Source: CAG-217 sp963638105 (GTDB lineage: Bacteria > Bacillota > Clostridia > Oscillospirales > Acutalibacteraceae). Taken from it: 22,188 nt of DNA. The notes beneath the pieces were generated by a model that saw only the letters and a program-made list of their open reading frames with translations, was not told the DNA's origin and searched no databases. The DNA lies in NCBI GenBank assembly GCA_963638105.1, contig CAVHPP010000024.1, forward strand, positions 1-22,188. Direction: 5' to 3'. Numbering within the stretch: the stretch's first letter is position 1; each line of letters starts with the position of its first letter. Made by a program: the position numbers and the translations under genes. Below, piece after piece: positions 7,240-13,790 of this stretch.

Positions 7240-7671
7240 TTAATCTTCCATGTCCCGCACGGCGGCAATGCAGCCTACGCTGATATAGCAGGCAAGAATA
7301 TACAAAGCGGACACCGCCAGGCAGAACACCCGCTCCCCCGCCGAGGTAGCGCCCAAAGTGGTATAAATGGAAAGGCCAAAGAGCACCAGCGGCACCACGA
7401 CGGTCAGCGGCGGGCAAGCCTGCAGCACATCAAGTGGGCCGTAGCTGCCGTCATTGACCAGCGCCGCCACCACAATATGGATCAGCGTGGTCACCAGGAA
7501 CACCGCCAGCAAATTCAAATACAAGATCTGCTGGGTGCCCATCTCCACCACCGGGAACAGGGACATAAAGTCCCAATGGAACAGCCCAACCAGCTGGGTA
7601 TACACACCGGCCACCAACTGAATGGCACCGATAAAATACAAGAAGATCAACGCAACTTTTTTATTCTCCAC
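7240..7671 (-). CDS. Small four-helix membrane protein of unknown function
   Basis: The likely start is GTG at 7669-7671, nine bases after GGAGG. The open frame continues upstream only inside the aminotransferase gene. This gives a 143-aa protein beginning VENKKVALIFLYFIGAI. Four hydrophobic segments are visible (roughly residues 5-28, 45-70, 83-104 and 112-136), with a short C-terminal tail RDMED. I recognise no family. The start overlaps the last codons and stop of the aminotransferase gene by 11 bp, so the two are co-transcribed and probably translationally coupled. The stop is followed directly by a bidirectional terminator. Confidence 0.75.
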   Translation of the reverse strand: MENKKVALIFLYFIGAIQLVAGVYTQLVGLFHWDFMSLFPVVEMGTQQILYLNLLAVFLVTTLIHIVVAALVNDGSYGPLDVLQACPPLTVVVPLVLFGLSIYTTLGATSAGERVFCLAVSALYILACYISVGCIAAVRDMED

Positions 7672-8725
7672 GCAAAAAAGCCTCCGTTCCCTGCAAAAAT
7701 GCATCCATCTGCGCGTCGGTGCCGATGGTAATACGCACATAATTGTCTATCCGCGGCAGATCAAAATAGCGAATGTAAATATGTCTTTGCTTCAAATAGA
7801 GGAACAGCGCCCGCATAGACGCGCCGTCCTTCGTTGCAAAAAGGAAGTTGGTGCGGGACGGCAATACAGAAAAGCCCATCTGCTCCAGCGCCCGGCGCAC
7901 CCGCTCTCGGGTGGTTATCACCGCCGCCGTGGTCTTGGCAAAATACGCCTCATCCTCCATAGCAGCCGCACCGCACAGCAAAGACAAATTGTCCACCGTG
8001 TAGCTGTTGTAAGAATTCTTCACCGCTTCCAGCACACGGATCAGCTCCACGCTGCCGATGGCAAAGCCCAGTCGCAGCCCGGCCAGAGAGCGGGATTTTG
8101 AAAATGTGCCGCACACCAGCAAATTGGGATAGTCCGCCAGCAGCGGCACGGCGCTGACGCCGCCAAAGTCCGCATAGGCCTCATCAATGATCACCACAGC
8201 ATCCCGATTACCCTCCAAGAGCGCCTGCACAAAGGGCAGGTCCTCACCGATAGAGGTGGGAGCATTGGGATTGGGCAGCACCACGCCGCCGTTGGGCGCC
8301 GCGTAATCTGCCGGATCAATGCGAAAATCCGCCGTCAGCGGGTAGGTCACAAAAGGAATGCGAAACAGCCGGCACCACACCGGGTAAAAACTGTAAGTAA
8401 TATCCGGAAAGGCAATGGGCTTGTCGCTGTTAAAGAAAGACTGAAAAGCCAGTGCCAGCACATCGTCCGAGCCGTTGCCCACAAATACCTGCTCCGGCGC
8501 CACACCGTAGTGGCGGGCAATGGACGCCTTGAGCAGTCGGGCGTTGGCGTCCGGGTACAGGCACAGCGCTGCCGGGTCGTAGCTGCGCAGCACCGCCTCC
8601 ACGCCGGGGGCCGGTGGATACGGGTTCTCGTTGGCATTGAGTTTAATCCGATCCGGGTCGCTGCTTTGCTCCCCGGGCACATACGGCTCAATCTGCCGCA
8701 AATTCTGTTTCCAAAGTTGCTCCAT
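7661..8725 (-). CDS. hisC: Histidinol-phosphate aminotransferase family (HisC-like) PLP enzyme
   Basis: The start is set at the ATG giving MEQLWKQNLRQIEPYVPG, with GAGG about nine bases upstream and a promoter just before; the frame is open further upstream but lacks a ribosome site. The 354-aa length fits the family. Hallmarks of class I/II fold-type I aminotransferases are present: LNANENPYPP (about 29-38) typical of HisC, GNGSDD (83-88) for phosphate binding, PNPNAPT (151-157), DEAYADF (181-187), and TFSKSRSLAGLRLG (207-220) with the PLP lysine at 210. HisC converts imidazole acetol phosphate to L-histidinol phosphate using glutamate, and relatives act on aromatic or other keto acids. No other his genes are nearby, so the physiological substrate is uncertain. 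Confidence 0.88.
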   Translation of the reverse strand: MEQLWKQNLRQIEPYVPGEQSSDPDRIKLNANENPYPPAPGVEAVLRSYDPAALCLYPDANARLLKASIARHYGVAPEQVFVGNGSDDVLALAFQSFFNSDKPIAFPDITYSFYPVWCRLFRIPFVTYPLTADFRIDPADYAAPNGGVVLPNPNAPTSIGEDLPFVQALLEGNRDAVVIIDEAYADFGGVSAVPLLADYPNLLVCGTFSKSRSLAGLRLGFAIGSVELIRVLEAVKNSYNSYTVDNLSLLCGAAAMEDEAYFAKTTAAVITTRERVRRALEQMGFSVLPSRTNFLFATKDGASMRALFLYLKQRHIYIRYFDLPRIDNYVRITIGTDAQMDAFLQGTEAFLRGE

Positions 8726-8744
8726 AATCAAATACCTCGGCTTT

Positions 8745-8773
8745 ATTTTACCACAAAGCACCGCCCAGTGCAA
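8745..8773 (-). promoter_or_regulatory. Promoter of the hisC-like gene and membrane protein gene
   Basis: Reading minus, TTGCAC (8768-8773) and TAAAAT (8745-8750) are 17 bp apart. The leader to the ATG is short, about 15 nt. Confidence 0.75.
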
Positions 8774-8789
8774 CTGATAGAAATAACGA

Positions 8790-8829
8790 AACGCCTGTGG
8801 CCGCAAAAGCCATAGGCGTTTTTATTTTT
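8790..8829. terminator. Terminator hairpin between rmuC and the hisC-like gene
   Basis: AACGCCTGTGGC (8790-8801) pairs with GCCATAGGCGTT (8809-8820) with one G-T pair and a 7-base loop. It lies just beyond the rmuC stop, so its expected role is to end rmuC transcripts on the minus strand. The better T-run (8819-8829) is on the plus strand, so it may also stop antisense transcription. Confidence 0.7.
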
Positions 8830-8834
8830 ATCCG

Positions 8835-10043
8835 CTATACACCCTCGCCCAGCAGTGTTTCCGCCGCAGCCGGGTCGTCCAGGGTCTCCACCCGGCGCAG
8901 GTGCTTTTGAATGATGTCGTTGCGGTGATCCGCCTCGTCCAGCACCTTGCCGGCCTCATCCACCTTTTTGCGAGCCTTTTGCAGCAGGTCGCCGAACTTC
9001 TCATACTGCATTTTAGCAGCGCCCAGCACCTGCCACACCTCCGTGGCTTTGCGGTTGATGGCCAGGGTGCGAAAGCCCATCGCCAGCGCATTAAGCAGCG
9101 CTGTCACCGTGGTAGGCCCGGCCAGCAAGATCCCCTGCTGCTGCAACTTTTCCGCCAGCCCGCTGCGGCTGCTAAGAATCTGCGCATACAGCCCCTCGGT
9201 GGCCAAATACAGCACCGCAAAGGGTGTGGTCTCCGGGGCAGAAATGTACTGGCGCACCAGCTTGGCCTCGTCACGCACCCGCTGCTCCAGCGCCTTTTGG
9301 GCACTTTCCATGCCTTGTCGATCCCCGGCCTGCGCCGCTGCGGTCAAGCGTGCATAATCCTCCATAGGAAATTTGGAATCAATGGGCAGCCAGGCTTGGC
9401 CGCTGCCGTCTGCCGCCGGGATCCGCACCGCGAACTCCACCCGACCGTTATACTTGGGATTGGTGGCCACATTGGTGTCGTACATACCCGGCACCGTCTG
9501 GTCCAAAATATTGCCCAACTGCACCTCCGCCCAGGTGCCTCGGCTCTTTACATTGGTGAGCACCCGGTTCAACCCGTTGACGCTCTCCGTTACCCCGGAG
9601 GACAGCTTTTGCATTTCGCCCAGGCTCTTGTACACGCTCTCCAGCTGCTGGGACACAGTCTGGAACGAGGCATTCAGCCGGGTGTTCAAGGTGCCGGTAA
9701 GCTTTTCGTCCACCGTTTGGCGCATTTGGTCCAGCTTTTGCTCATTGCTCTTTTGCATTTCCGCCATAAAGGCGCCCACCCGCCGGGTTTGGCTGTCGCT
9801 TTGGTTCTGCACCAGTTCCAGCAGCTTCACCTGCTGACGGTAGTTATCCTCCCGCAGGGTCTGCACCGCCGCTTCCAGCCGCTCTATTTGGGCACGGCGC
9901 TCATTGTCCTGGGCTTGCAGCTGCCGCGCCAGCAGCTCCGTTTGGTGCCCTGCATCCCCACTGCGGCGGCGCAGCAGCAAAATGATGATCGCCACCTGCA
10001 GCACAAAAAGCACCGCAAATAAAATCAAATTGATCGAGTCCAT
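8835..10043 (-). CDS. rmuC: RmuC family protein (DNA recombination-associated)
   Basis: The start is the ATG giving MDSINLILF, with GGAGG 7 bases upstream; the frame is open upstream but lies in the promoter region. The 402-aa protein has an N-terminal membrane helix (about 4-24) and a long heptad-like coiled-coil segment (about 30-170, rich in Gln, Glu and Leu). The conserved RmuC domain follows, with WAEVQLGNILDQ, the GRVEFAVRIP-like segment, LPIDSKFPMEDY and a PFAVLYLATEGLY stretch. RmuC was described in E. coli as limiting inversions at short inverted repeats, and its domain is nuclease-fold-like. It appears to be transcribed alone, divergent from the HAD phosphatase gene. Confidence 0.9.
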   Translation of the reverse strand: MDSINLILFAVLFVLQVAIIILLLRRRSGDAGHQTELLARQLQAQDNERRAQIERLEAAVQTLREDNYRQQVKLLELVQNQSDSQTRRVGAFMAEMQKSNEQKLDQMRQTVDEKLTGTLNTRLNASFQTVSQQLESVYKSLGEMQKLSSGVTESVNGLNRVLTNVKSRGTWAEVQLGNILDQTVPGMYDTNVATNPKYNGRVEFAVRIPAADGSGQAWLPIDSKFPMEDYARLTAAAQAGDRQGMESAQKALEQRVRDEAKLVRQYISAPETTPFAVLYLATEGLYAQILSSRSGLAEKLQQQGILLAGPTTVTALLNALAMGFRTLAINRKATEVWQVLGAAKMQYEKFGDLLQKARKKVDEAGKVLDEADHRNDIIQKHLRRVETLDDPAAAETLLGEGV

Positions 10044-10064
10044 TCTTCTACCTCCTTGGTGAAA

Positions 10065-10093
10065 AGCATACCATAAAATGCGCCTGCATACAA
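10065..10093 (-). promoter_or_regulatory. Promoter of rmuC
   Basis: On the minus strand, TTGTAT (10088-10093) and TATGCT (10065-10070) are 17 bp apart. The resulting leader to the rmuC ATG is about 15 nt. Confidence 0.65.
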
Positions 10094-10115
10094 GCTGCCG
10101 TCCGTTTTTTGGGAC

Positions 10116-10145
10116 TTGCACACTCTGCGGCTGCTGTGCTATACT
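10116..10145 (+). promoter_or_regulatory. Promoter of the HAD phosphatase gene
   Basis: TTGCAC (10116-10121) and TATACT (10140-10145) are 18 bp apart. The start point would be about 10152, just before the GGAG ribosome site, so the leader is very short. Confidence 0.7.
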
Positions 10146-10164
10146 GGAGCCAAAGGAGCACACT

Positions 10165-10851
10165 ATGATCACCACGATTTTTTTAGATTTAGACGATACG
10201 CTGTTCAGCTTTCAGCAAGCGGAACAAGTGGCACTGGAGGAAACCATGCGCCACTACACCCTGCCCTATTCAGATGAGATTTTGGCTCTGTACAGTGCCG
10301 GTAATGACGCCCAGTGGAAGCTGCTGGAGCAAGGCAAAGTTCAACGATCGGAGATCGGCTACCGCCGCTTTGACCTGCTGCTGACCCACCTGGGCAGCGA
10401 CCTGAATCGGGAGGAAGTAAACCGCTACTATATGGAACGGCTGAGCAGCCGCCACTTCTTTCTCCCCGGAGCAGAAGAACTGCTCTCTGCCCTCCATGGG
10501 CGCTATACCCTGTGCCTGGCCTCCAACGGCACCGGCTGGGTGCAGGAAGGGCGACTGAAAAGCAGCGGCATTTTGCCTTTGCTGGACCGGGTGTTTATCT
10601 CCGAGTACCTGGGTGCCGATAAGCCACAGCCCGGCTTTTTTGACGCTTGTTTTGCCAGCCTGCCGGGGGTAAAGCGCAGTGAGAGCCTGATGCTGGGCGA
10701 CAGCCTAACCTCCGATATGCGAGGCGGCAAAAACGCCGGCATGCACACCTGCTGGTACAACCCGAACCACCTGCCCCGCCCCACCGACGGCACCGTAGAA
10801 TACCAGATCCACCGCCTACCGGATCTGCTCCCCTTGCTGGAGAAGCTATAA
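10165..10851 (+). CDS. HAD-superfamily phosphatase, YjjG/YfnB-like
   Basis: The start is the ATG after GGAGCACACT; the frame runs upstream through the promoter but without a ribosome site. The 228-aa protein shows the HAD motifs in order. Motif I is FLDLDDTLF (nucleophile Asp8, Asp10), motif II the Ser/Thr-containing LASNGT, motif III the Lys in GADKPQP, and motif IV MLGDSLTSDMRGG. A helical C1 cap lies between motifs I and II. The FLDLDDTLF-F start, HFFLPGAEELL and KPQPGFFD are typical of the YjjG/YfnB group, whose E. coli member is a 5'-nucleotidase active on non-canonical pyrimidine nucleotides. That activity is inferred from family only. It is a single-gene unit with its own promoter and terminator. 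Confidence 0.85.
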   Translation: MITTIFLDLDDTLFSFQQAEQVALEETMRHYTLPYSDEILALYSAGNDAQWKLLEQGKVQRSEIGYRRFDLLLTHLGSDLNREEVNRYYMERLSSRHFFLPGAEELLSALHGRYTLCLASNGTGWVQEGRLKSSGILPLLDRVFISEYLGADKPQPGFFDACFASLPGVKRSESLMLGDSLTSDMRGGKNAGMHTCWYNPNHLPRPTDGTVEYQIHRLPDLLPLLEKL

Positions 10852-10880
10852 TACTGCACAATCCGCAGGAGCGGAACAAA

Positions 10881-10913
10881 AAAACGCACAGGCAGTTTGT
10901 CTGTGCGTTTTTG
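10881..10913. terminator. Terminator of the HAD phosphatase gene
   Basis: AAAACGCACAG (10881-10891) pairs with CTGTGCGTTTT (10901-10911) around a 9-base loop and runs into T residues. The matching A-run on the left would also give a T-run on the minus strand. Confidence 0.85.
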
Positions 10914-10946
10914 TATGCCCGGGATGGGAAGAGCGGAGATTGCATC

Positions 10947-10976
10947 TTGACAAAGGGGCGGTGAATTGGGTACTAT
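10947..10976 (+). promoter_or_regulatory. Promoter of the GH4 glycosidase gene
   Basis: A perfect TTGACA (10947-10952) is followed at 18 bp by TACTAT (10971-10976). The start point near 10983 gives a leader of about 40 nt. Confidence 0.65.
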
Positions 10977-11023
10977 AAGATTGGAAATTTGGCGCGAGCG
11001 CGCGGGAATACAGGAGGGGTTCT

Positions 11024-12388
11024 ATGAAGATCACGGTACTTGGCGGGGGCGGTGTGCGCTCCATGTTCCTGGCAAAGAGCATTGCCCAAAAGGCAAAGCG
11101 GCTGGGGATCGACGAACTGTGTTTTATGGATAATGACCGGGAAAAGCTGCGCATCTACGGCGGTATGGCGGCGCATGTGGCGCGCCTGCTGTGCCCGGAA
11201 ATGGACTTTTTCCTCACCGCCGACCCGGCAGAAGCGGTGCGGGACGCGGACTATGTGATTACCACCATTCGGGTGGGACAGGACGAAATGCGCGCCAAGG
11301 ACGAGCGCATTGCCCTGGATCACGGGGTACTGGGGCAAGAGACCACCGGCGCTGCCGGGCTGTCCTTTGCCATGCGCAGCGTACCGGCGCTGGCTGCCTA
11401 CTGCGAGCTGATTAAAAAATACGCAAAGCCAAATGTAAAGGTATTTAACTTTACAAATCCGGCCGGGGTAGTATCCCAAACTCTGCGAGATATGGGCTAC
11501 GATTTTACCTATGGCATTTGCGACGCGCCCTCCGGTATGCTCCGCTCCTTTGCCCTGCTGTACGGCGAGAACCCGGCGAACATTACCGGCGAGGTGTACG
11601 GGCTCAACCACCTGTCCTACTTTAAGAGCATTACCTTAAACGGCAAAGAGATCCTGCACGATCTAATCGAGAACGATGACGCCTACAAAAACAGCGATAT
11701 GCGCTACTTCTCCAAAGAATTGCTGCGGGACCGGGGCGCAGTGCTTAACGAATATCTCTACTACTTTTACTACCGGGAGCAGGCGGTGGCCAATATTCTG
11801 AAAGCGCCCCAGACCCGGGGCGAGCAGATCCTGGACATCAACCGGCAAATGACCGCCCGGCTGAGCCAAATGGATATTGAAAACGACTTTGAAGGCTGCC
11901 TGGCGGTATTCAACAAATGGTACGGTATGCGAGAGGGCAGTTATATGGCCAGCGAGACCGGCGAAAAGCGCAGTCAGCCCTGGCACTTTGATATTTATGA
12001 AGAAGACGACGGCGGCTACGCCGGTGTGGCGCTCAAGTTTATTGAGAACGCTCAAAGCGGCCAAACCGGCCCCATGATCCTGTGCGTGCCAAACGGCAAC
12101 GCCATGGACGGCCTGCGCCCGGACGATGTAGTGGAAGTCACCTGCGATGTAGGTCCAAAGGGCTGCACCCCCCACCGGATCGGCACCGTAGATGAGCAAA
12201 ATCTGGAGTTGATCCGCCGGGTCAAAAACTACGAGCGCCTGGCCTCCAAAGCCATTCGGGAGAAAAGCCGCGCCGCCGCCGTGCAGGCTCTGACCCTGCA
12301 CCCGCTGGTGAACAGCTATTCCCTGGCCTGCGCCCTGACCGACGCCTACATTGCCCACAACAAAGGCTACTGTGACGGCTGGCACTAA
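11024..12388 (+). CDS. Glycoside hydrolase family 4 enzyme (NAD- and metal-dependent)
   Basis: The ATG follows AGGAGGGGTTCT. The 454-aa protein is clearly GH4: an N-terminal Rossmann dinucleotide site (VLGGGGVRS, 5-13), TIRVGQDEMRAKDE (81-94), GQETTGAAGL (104-113), FTNPAG (143-148), metal-ligand Cys166 in GICDAPSGM and His197 in GLNHLSYF. GH4 enzymes cleave glycosides by an NAD-dependent redox and elimination mechanism needing a divalent metal. The tetrapeptide after the metal cysteine tracks specificity in this family. Here it is CDAP, closest to the CDMP of 6-phospho-alpha-glucosidases, unlike CNVP (6-phospho-beta-glucosidases) or CHSV (alpha-galactosidases). No PTS genes are in the window to supply a phosphorylated sugar, so specificity is open. 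It is a single-gene unit with its own terminator, close to a GH36 gene. Confidence 0.9.
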   Translation: MKITVLGGGGVRSMFLAKSIAQKAKRLGIDELCFMDNDREKLRIYGGMAAHVARLLCPEMDFFLTADPAEAVRDADYVITTIRVGQDEMRAKDERIALDHGVLGQETTGAAGLSFAMRSVPALAAYCELIKKYAKPNVKVFNFTNPAGVVSQTLRDMGYDFTYGICDAPSGMLRSFALLYGENPANITGEVYGLNHLSYFKSITLNGKEILHDLIENDDAYKNSDMRYFSKELLRDRGAVLNEYLYYFYYREQAVANILKAPQTRGEQILDINRQMTARLSQMDIENDFEGCLAVFNKWYGMREGSYMASETGEKRSQPWHFDIYEEDDGGYAGVALKFIENAQSGQTGPMILCVPNGNAMDGLRPDDVVEVTCDVGPKGCTPHRIGTVDEQNLELIRRVKNYERLASKAIREKSRAAAVQALTLHPLVNSYSLACALTDAYIAHNKGYCDGWH

Positions 12389-12399
12389 AAACGAAACAC

Positions 12400-12432
12400 A
12401 AAAAAGCAGTCGATAACTCGACTGCTTTTTTT
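12400..12432 (+). terminator. Terminator of the GH4 gene
   Basis: AAAAAAGCAGTCGA pairs with TCGACTGCTTTTTT around the loop TAAC, with a following T-run. It separates the GH4 gene from the AraC-kinase gene. Confidence 0.9.
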
Positions 12433-12464
12433 GATCAAACAGGAAAGGTATTTGACGCACTTTA

Positions 12465-12473
12465 TGGTATAAT
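12465..12473 (+). promoter_or_regulatory. Extended -10 promoter of the AraC-kinase gene
   Basis: TGGTATAAT (12465-12473) is a perfect extended -10 element. No good -35 lies at 16-18 bp; a TTGACG at 12452 is too close. Absence of a -35 fits a promoter needing an activator, or one relying on the extended -10. Confidence 0.6.
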
Positions 12474-12480
12474 ACCCCTA

Positions 12481-12492
12481 CACTTGCAAGTG
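12481..12492. promoter_or_regulatory. Perfect 12-bp palindrome at the AraC-kinase start point, likely operator
   Basis: CACTTGCAAGTG is a perfect inverted repeat beginning 8 bp after the -10 box, covering the expected start point and lying just before the ribosome site. This is a classical repressor position and suggests autoregulation or another dimeric repressor. It is too short to be a terminator. Confidence 0.5.
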
Positions 12493-12511
12493 AAAAGAAA
12501 GGAGAACGGCC

Positions 12512-13750
12512 GTGGATACCCGCCAGTTGCTTCAAAATACCATCGACTATATAGACGCGCACATAAAATCCCAAATCACGCCTGCGGATCTAAGCCGGGT
12601 CGCCGGATATTCCTATGTGCATTTGGTGCGACTGTTTAAGCTGTACTTGGGCGTTACGCCAAAGGCATATCTGCTGCGCAGAAGGCTGCTGTTTGCCGTT
12701 TACGAGATGGAAAGTAAAAGGCCGAAAACAGATATTGCTTTTGATTTTGGATTTGATACATACGCCGGGTTTTACAAAGCATTTCGGCGCGAATTCGGTT
12801 GTTCTCCGTCAACATTCGCCAAAACCTATATCGGCAGCAGGCCATATAGGATCAACATTTTGCAGGAGGACTCTATTATGGTGTCAAAAGCCGAGATCCA
12901 AAAGATACTGTCCCATTGGGATTTGCAAAACCGCACCGTTAAACCGATCATAAGTAAAAACACCGGCAGACAAAAAGAAAATGCTTACTATGTGGGCGAT
13001 GATCACATCATCAAATACACTGCCAACTTGGCTACCGTCCAAAAAGCCATACTGTTTGATGAAGTAGTCAAATTGCATAATACGGACGCTTATTTACAGC
13101 TGGGCGAACTCTATTTTATGGTGACCAAGCGTATGCACGGCGCCCCGCTTTGCTGCCGCGCTGTTTTTGAAGATCCCACCGTCGCCTATACCATCGGCGA
13201 AAACATTGCCAACTTGCACAAAAAGCTAAGCCTGTATGACCCGCAGGATTTTCCGCAGGCCAACCTGTACCGGGATAGTATGGAAAATCTGGAACAGGTG
13301 CAAAAGATCGCCCATCTGACCGACGACTTTTGCACGCGATATAAAAAAGAATGCAGCCAGCTATACCCACAGCTGCCGGTGCAACTGATCCATCGGGATC
13401 TGAACCCGTCCAATATGATCTTTGACGGCAAAGCATTTGCAGGCTTTATTGATTTTGACCTGACAGAAGTCAATATACGGCTCTTTGACCTTTGCTATTG
13501 CGCCACTGCCATATTATCCGAATGCTTTGGCAATGCGTACCATTTAGAAAGATGGAAGACGATACTCCATAATCTGATCCAGGGCTACCACAGGGTATGC
13601 GCACTAAGCGAACAGGAAATGGCGGCTGTTCCCTATGTGATCTATTCCATCCAAATCATCTGTATTGCTTATTTCAGCGCACACGATAAATATGCAGAAT
13701 TGACAAAGACCAACATACAAATGCTCCGGTGGTTGCTAGCAAATCTATAA
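12512..13750 (+). CDS. AraC-type DNA-binding domain fused to an APH/choline-kinase-like phosphotransferase
   Basis: The start is GTG at 12512, seven bases after GGAG (12501-12504). Residues about 5-107 form a complete AraC/XylS two-helix-turn-helix DNA-binding domain (ITPADLSRVAGYSYVHLVRLFK, then DIAFDFGFDTYAGFYKAFRREFG with SPSTFAK). It lacks the usual N-terminal sensor domain. Residues about 125-412 form a protein-kinase-like small-molecule phosphotransferase of the APH class. An ATP-binding lobe (YYVGDDHIIKYTANL) precedes the catalytic Brenner motif HRDLNPSN (His294 to Asn301, catalytic Asp296) and the metal motif IDFDLTE (Asp314, Asp316), so it looks active. A strong ribosome site and ATG lie at the junction (12864-12880). 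The gene appears AT-richer than its neighbours, hinting at separate origin. Substrate and regulated genes are unknown. A kinase domain acting as effector sensor for the DNA-binding part is one possible reading. Confidence 0.85.
   Translation: MDTRQLLQNTIDYIDAHIKSQITPADLSRVAGYSYVHLVRLFKLYLGVTPKAYLLRRRLLFAVYEMESKRPKTDIAFDFGFDTYAGFYKAFRREFGCSPSTFAKTYIGSRPYRINILQEDSIMVSKAEIQKILSHWDLQNRTVKPIISKNTGRQKENAYYVGDDHIIKYTANLATVQKAILFDEVVKLHNTDAYLQLGELYFMVTKRMHGAPLCCRAVFEDPTVAYTIGENIANLHKKLSLYDPQDFPQANLYRDSMENLEQVQKIAHLTDDFCTRYKKECSQLYPQLPVQLIHRDLNPSNMIFDGKAFAGFIDFDLTEVNIRLFDLCYCATAILSECFGNAYHLERWKTILHNLIQGYHRVCALSEQEMAAVPYVIYSIQIICIAYFSAHDKYAELTKTNIQMLRWLLANL
12864..12880 (+). promoter_or_regulatory. Internal Shine-Dalgarno and in-frame ATG at the AraC/kinase junction
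   Basis: AGGAGG (12864-12869) is followed after 8 bases by an in-frame ATG (12878-12880), codon 123 of the fusion. Initiation here would make a separate 290-aa kinase starting MVSKAEIQKIL without the DNA-binding domain. It has the sequence and spacing of a true ribosome site. Confidence 0.6.
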
Positions 13751-13753
13751 AAC

Positions 13754-13790
13754 AAAACACGGCAGGGACACCTGCCGTGTTTTATTTATT
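13754..13790. terminator. Bidirectional terminator between AraC-kinase and GH36 genes
   Basis: AAAACACGGCAGG (13754-13766) pairs perfectly over 13 bp with CCTGCCGTGTTTT (13771-13783), loop GACA. A- and T-rich flanks make it usable in both directions between the two convergent genes. Confidence 0.9.

Noticed and set aside
12452..12473. TTGACG as -35 of the AraC-kinase promoter
   Set aside because: It is only 10 bp from TATAAT, far too short; the extended -10 explains the promoter better.
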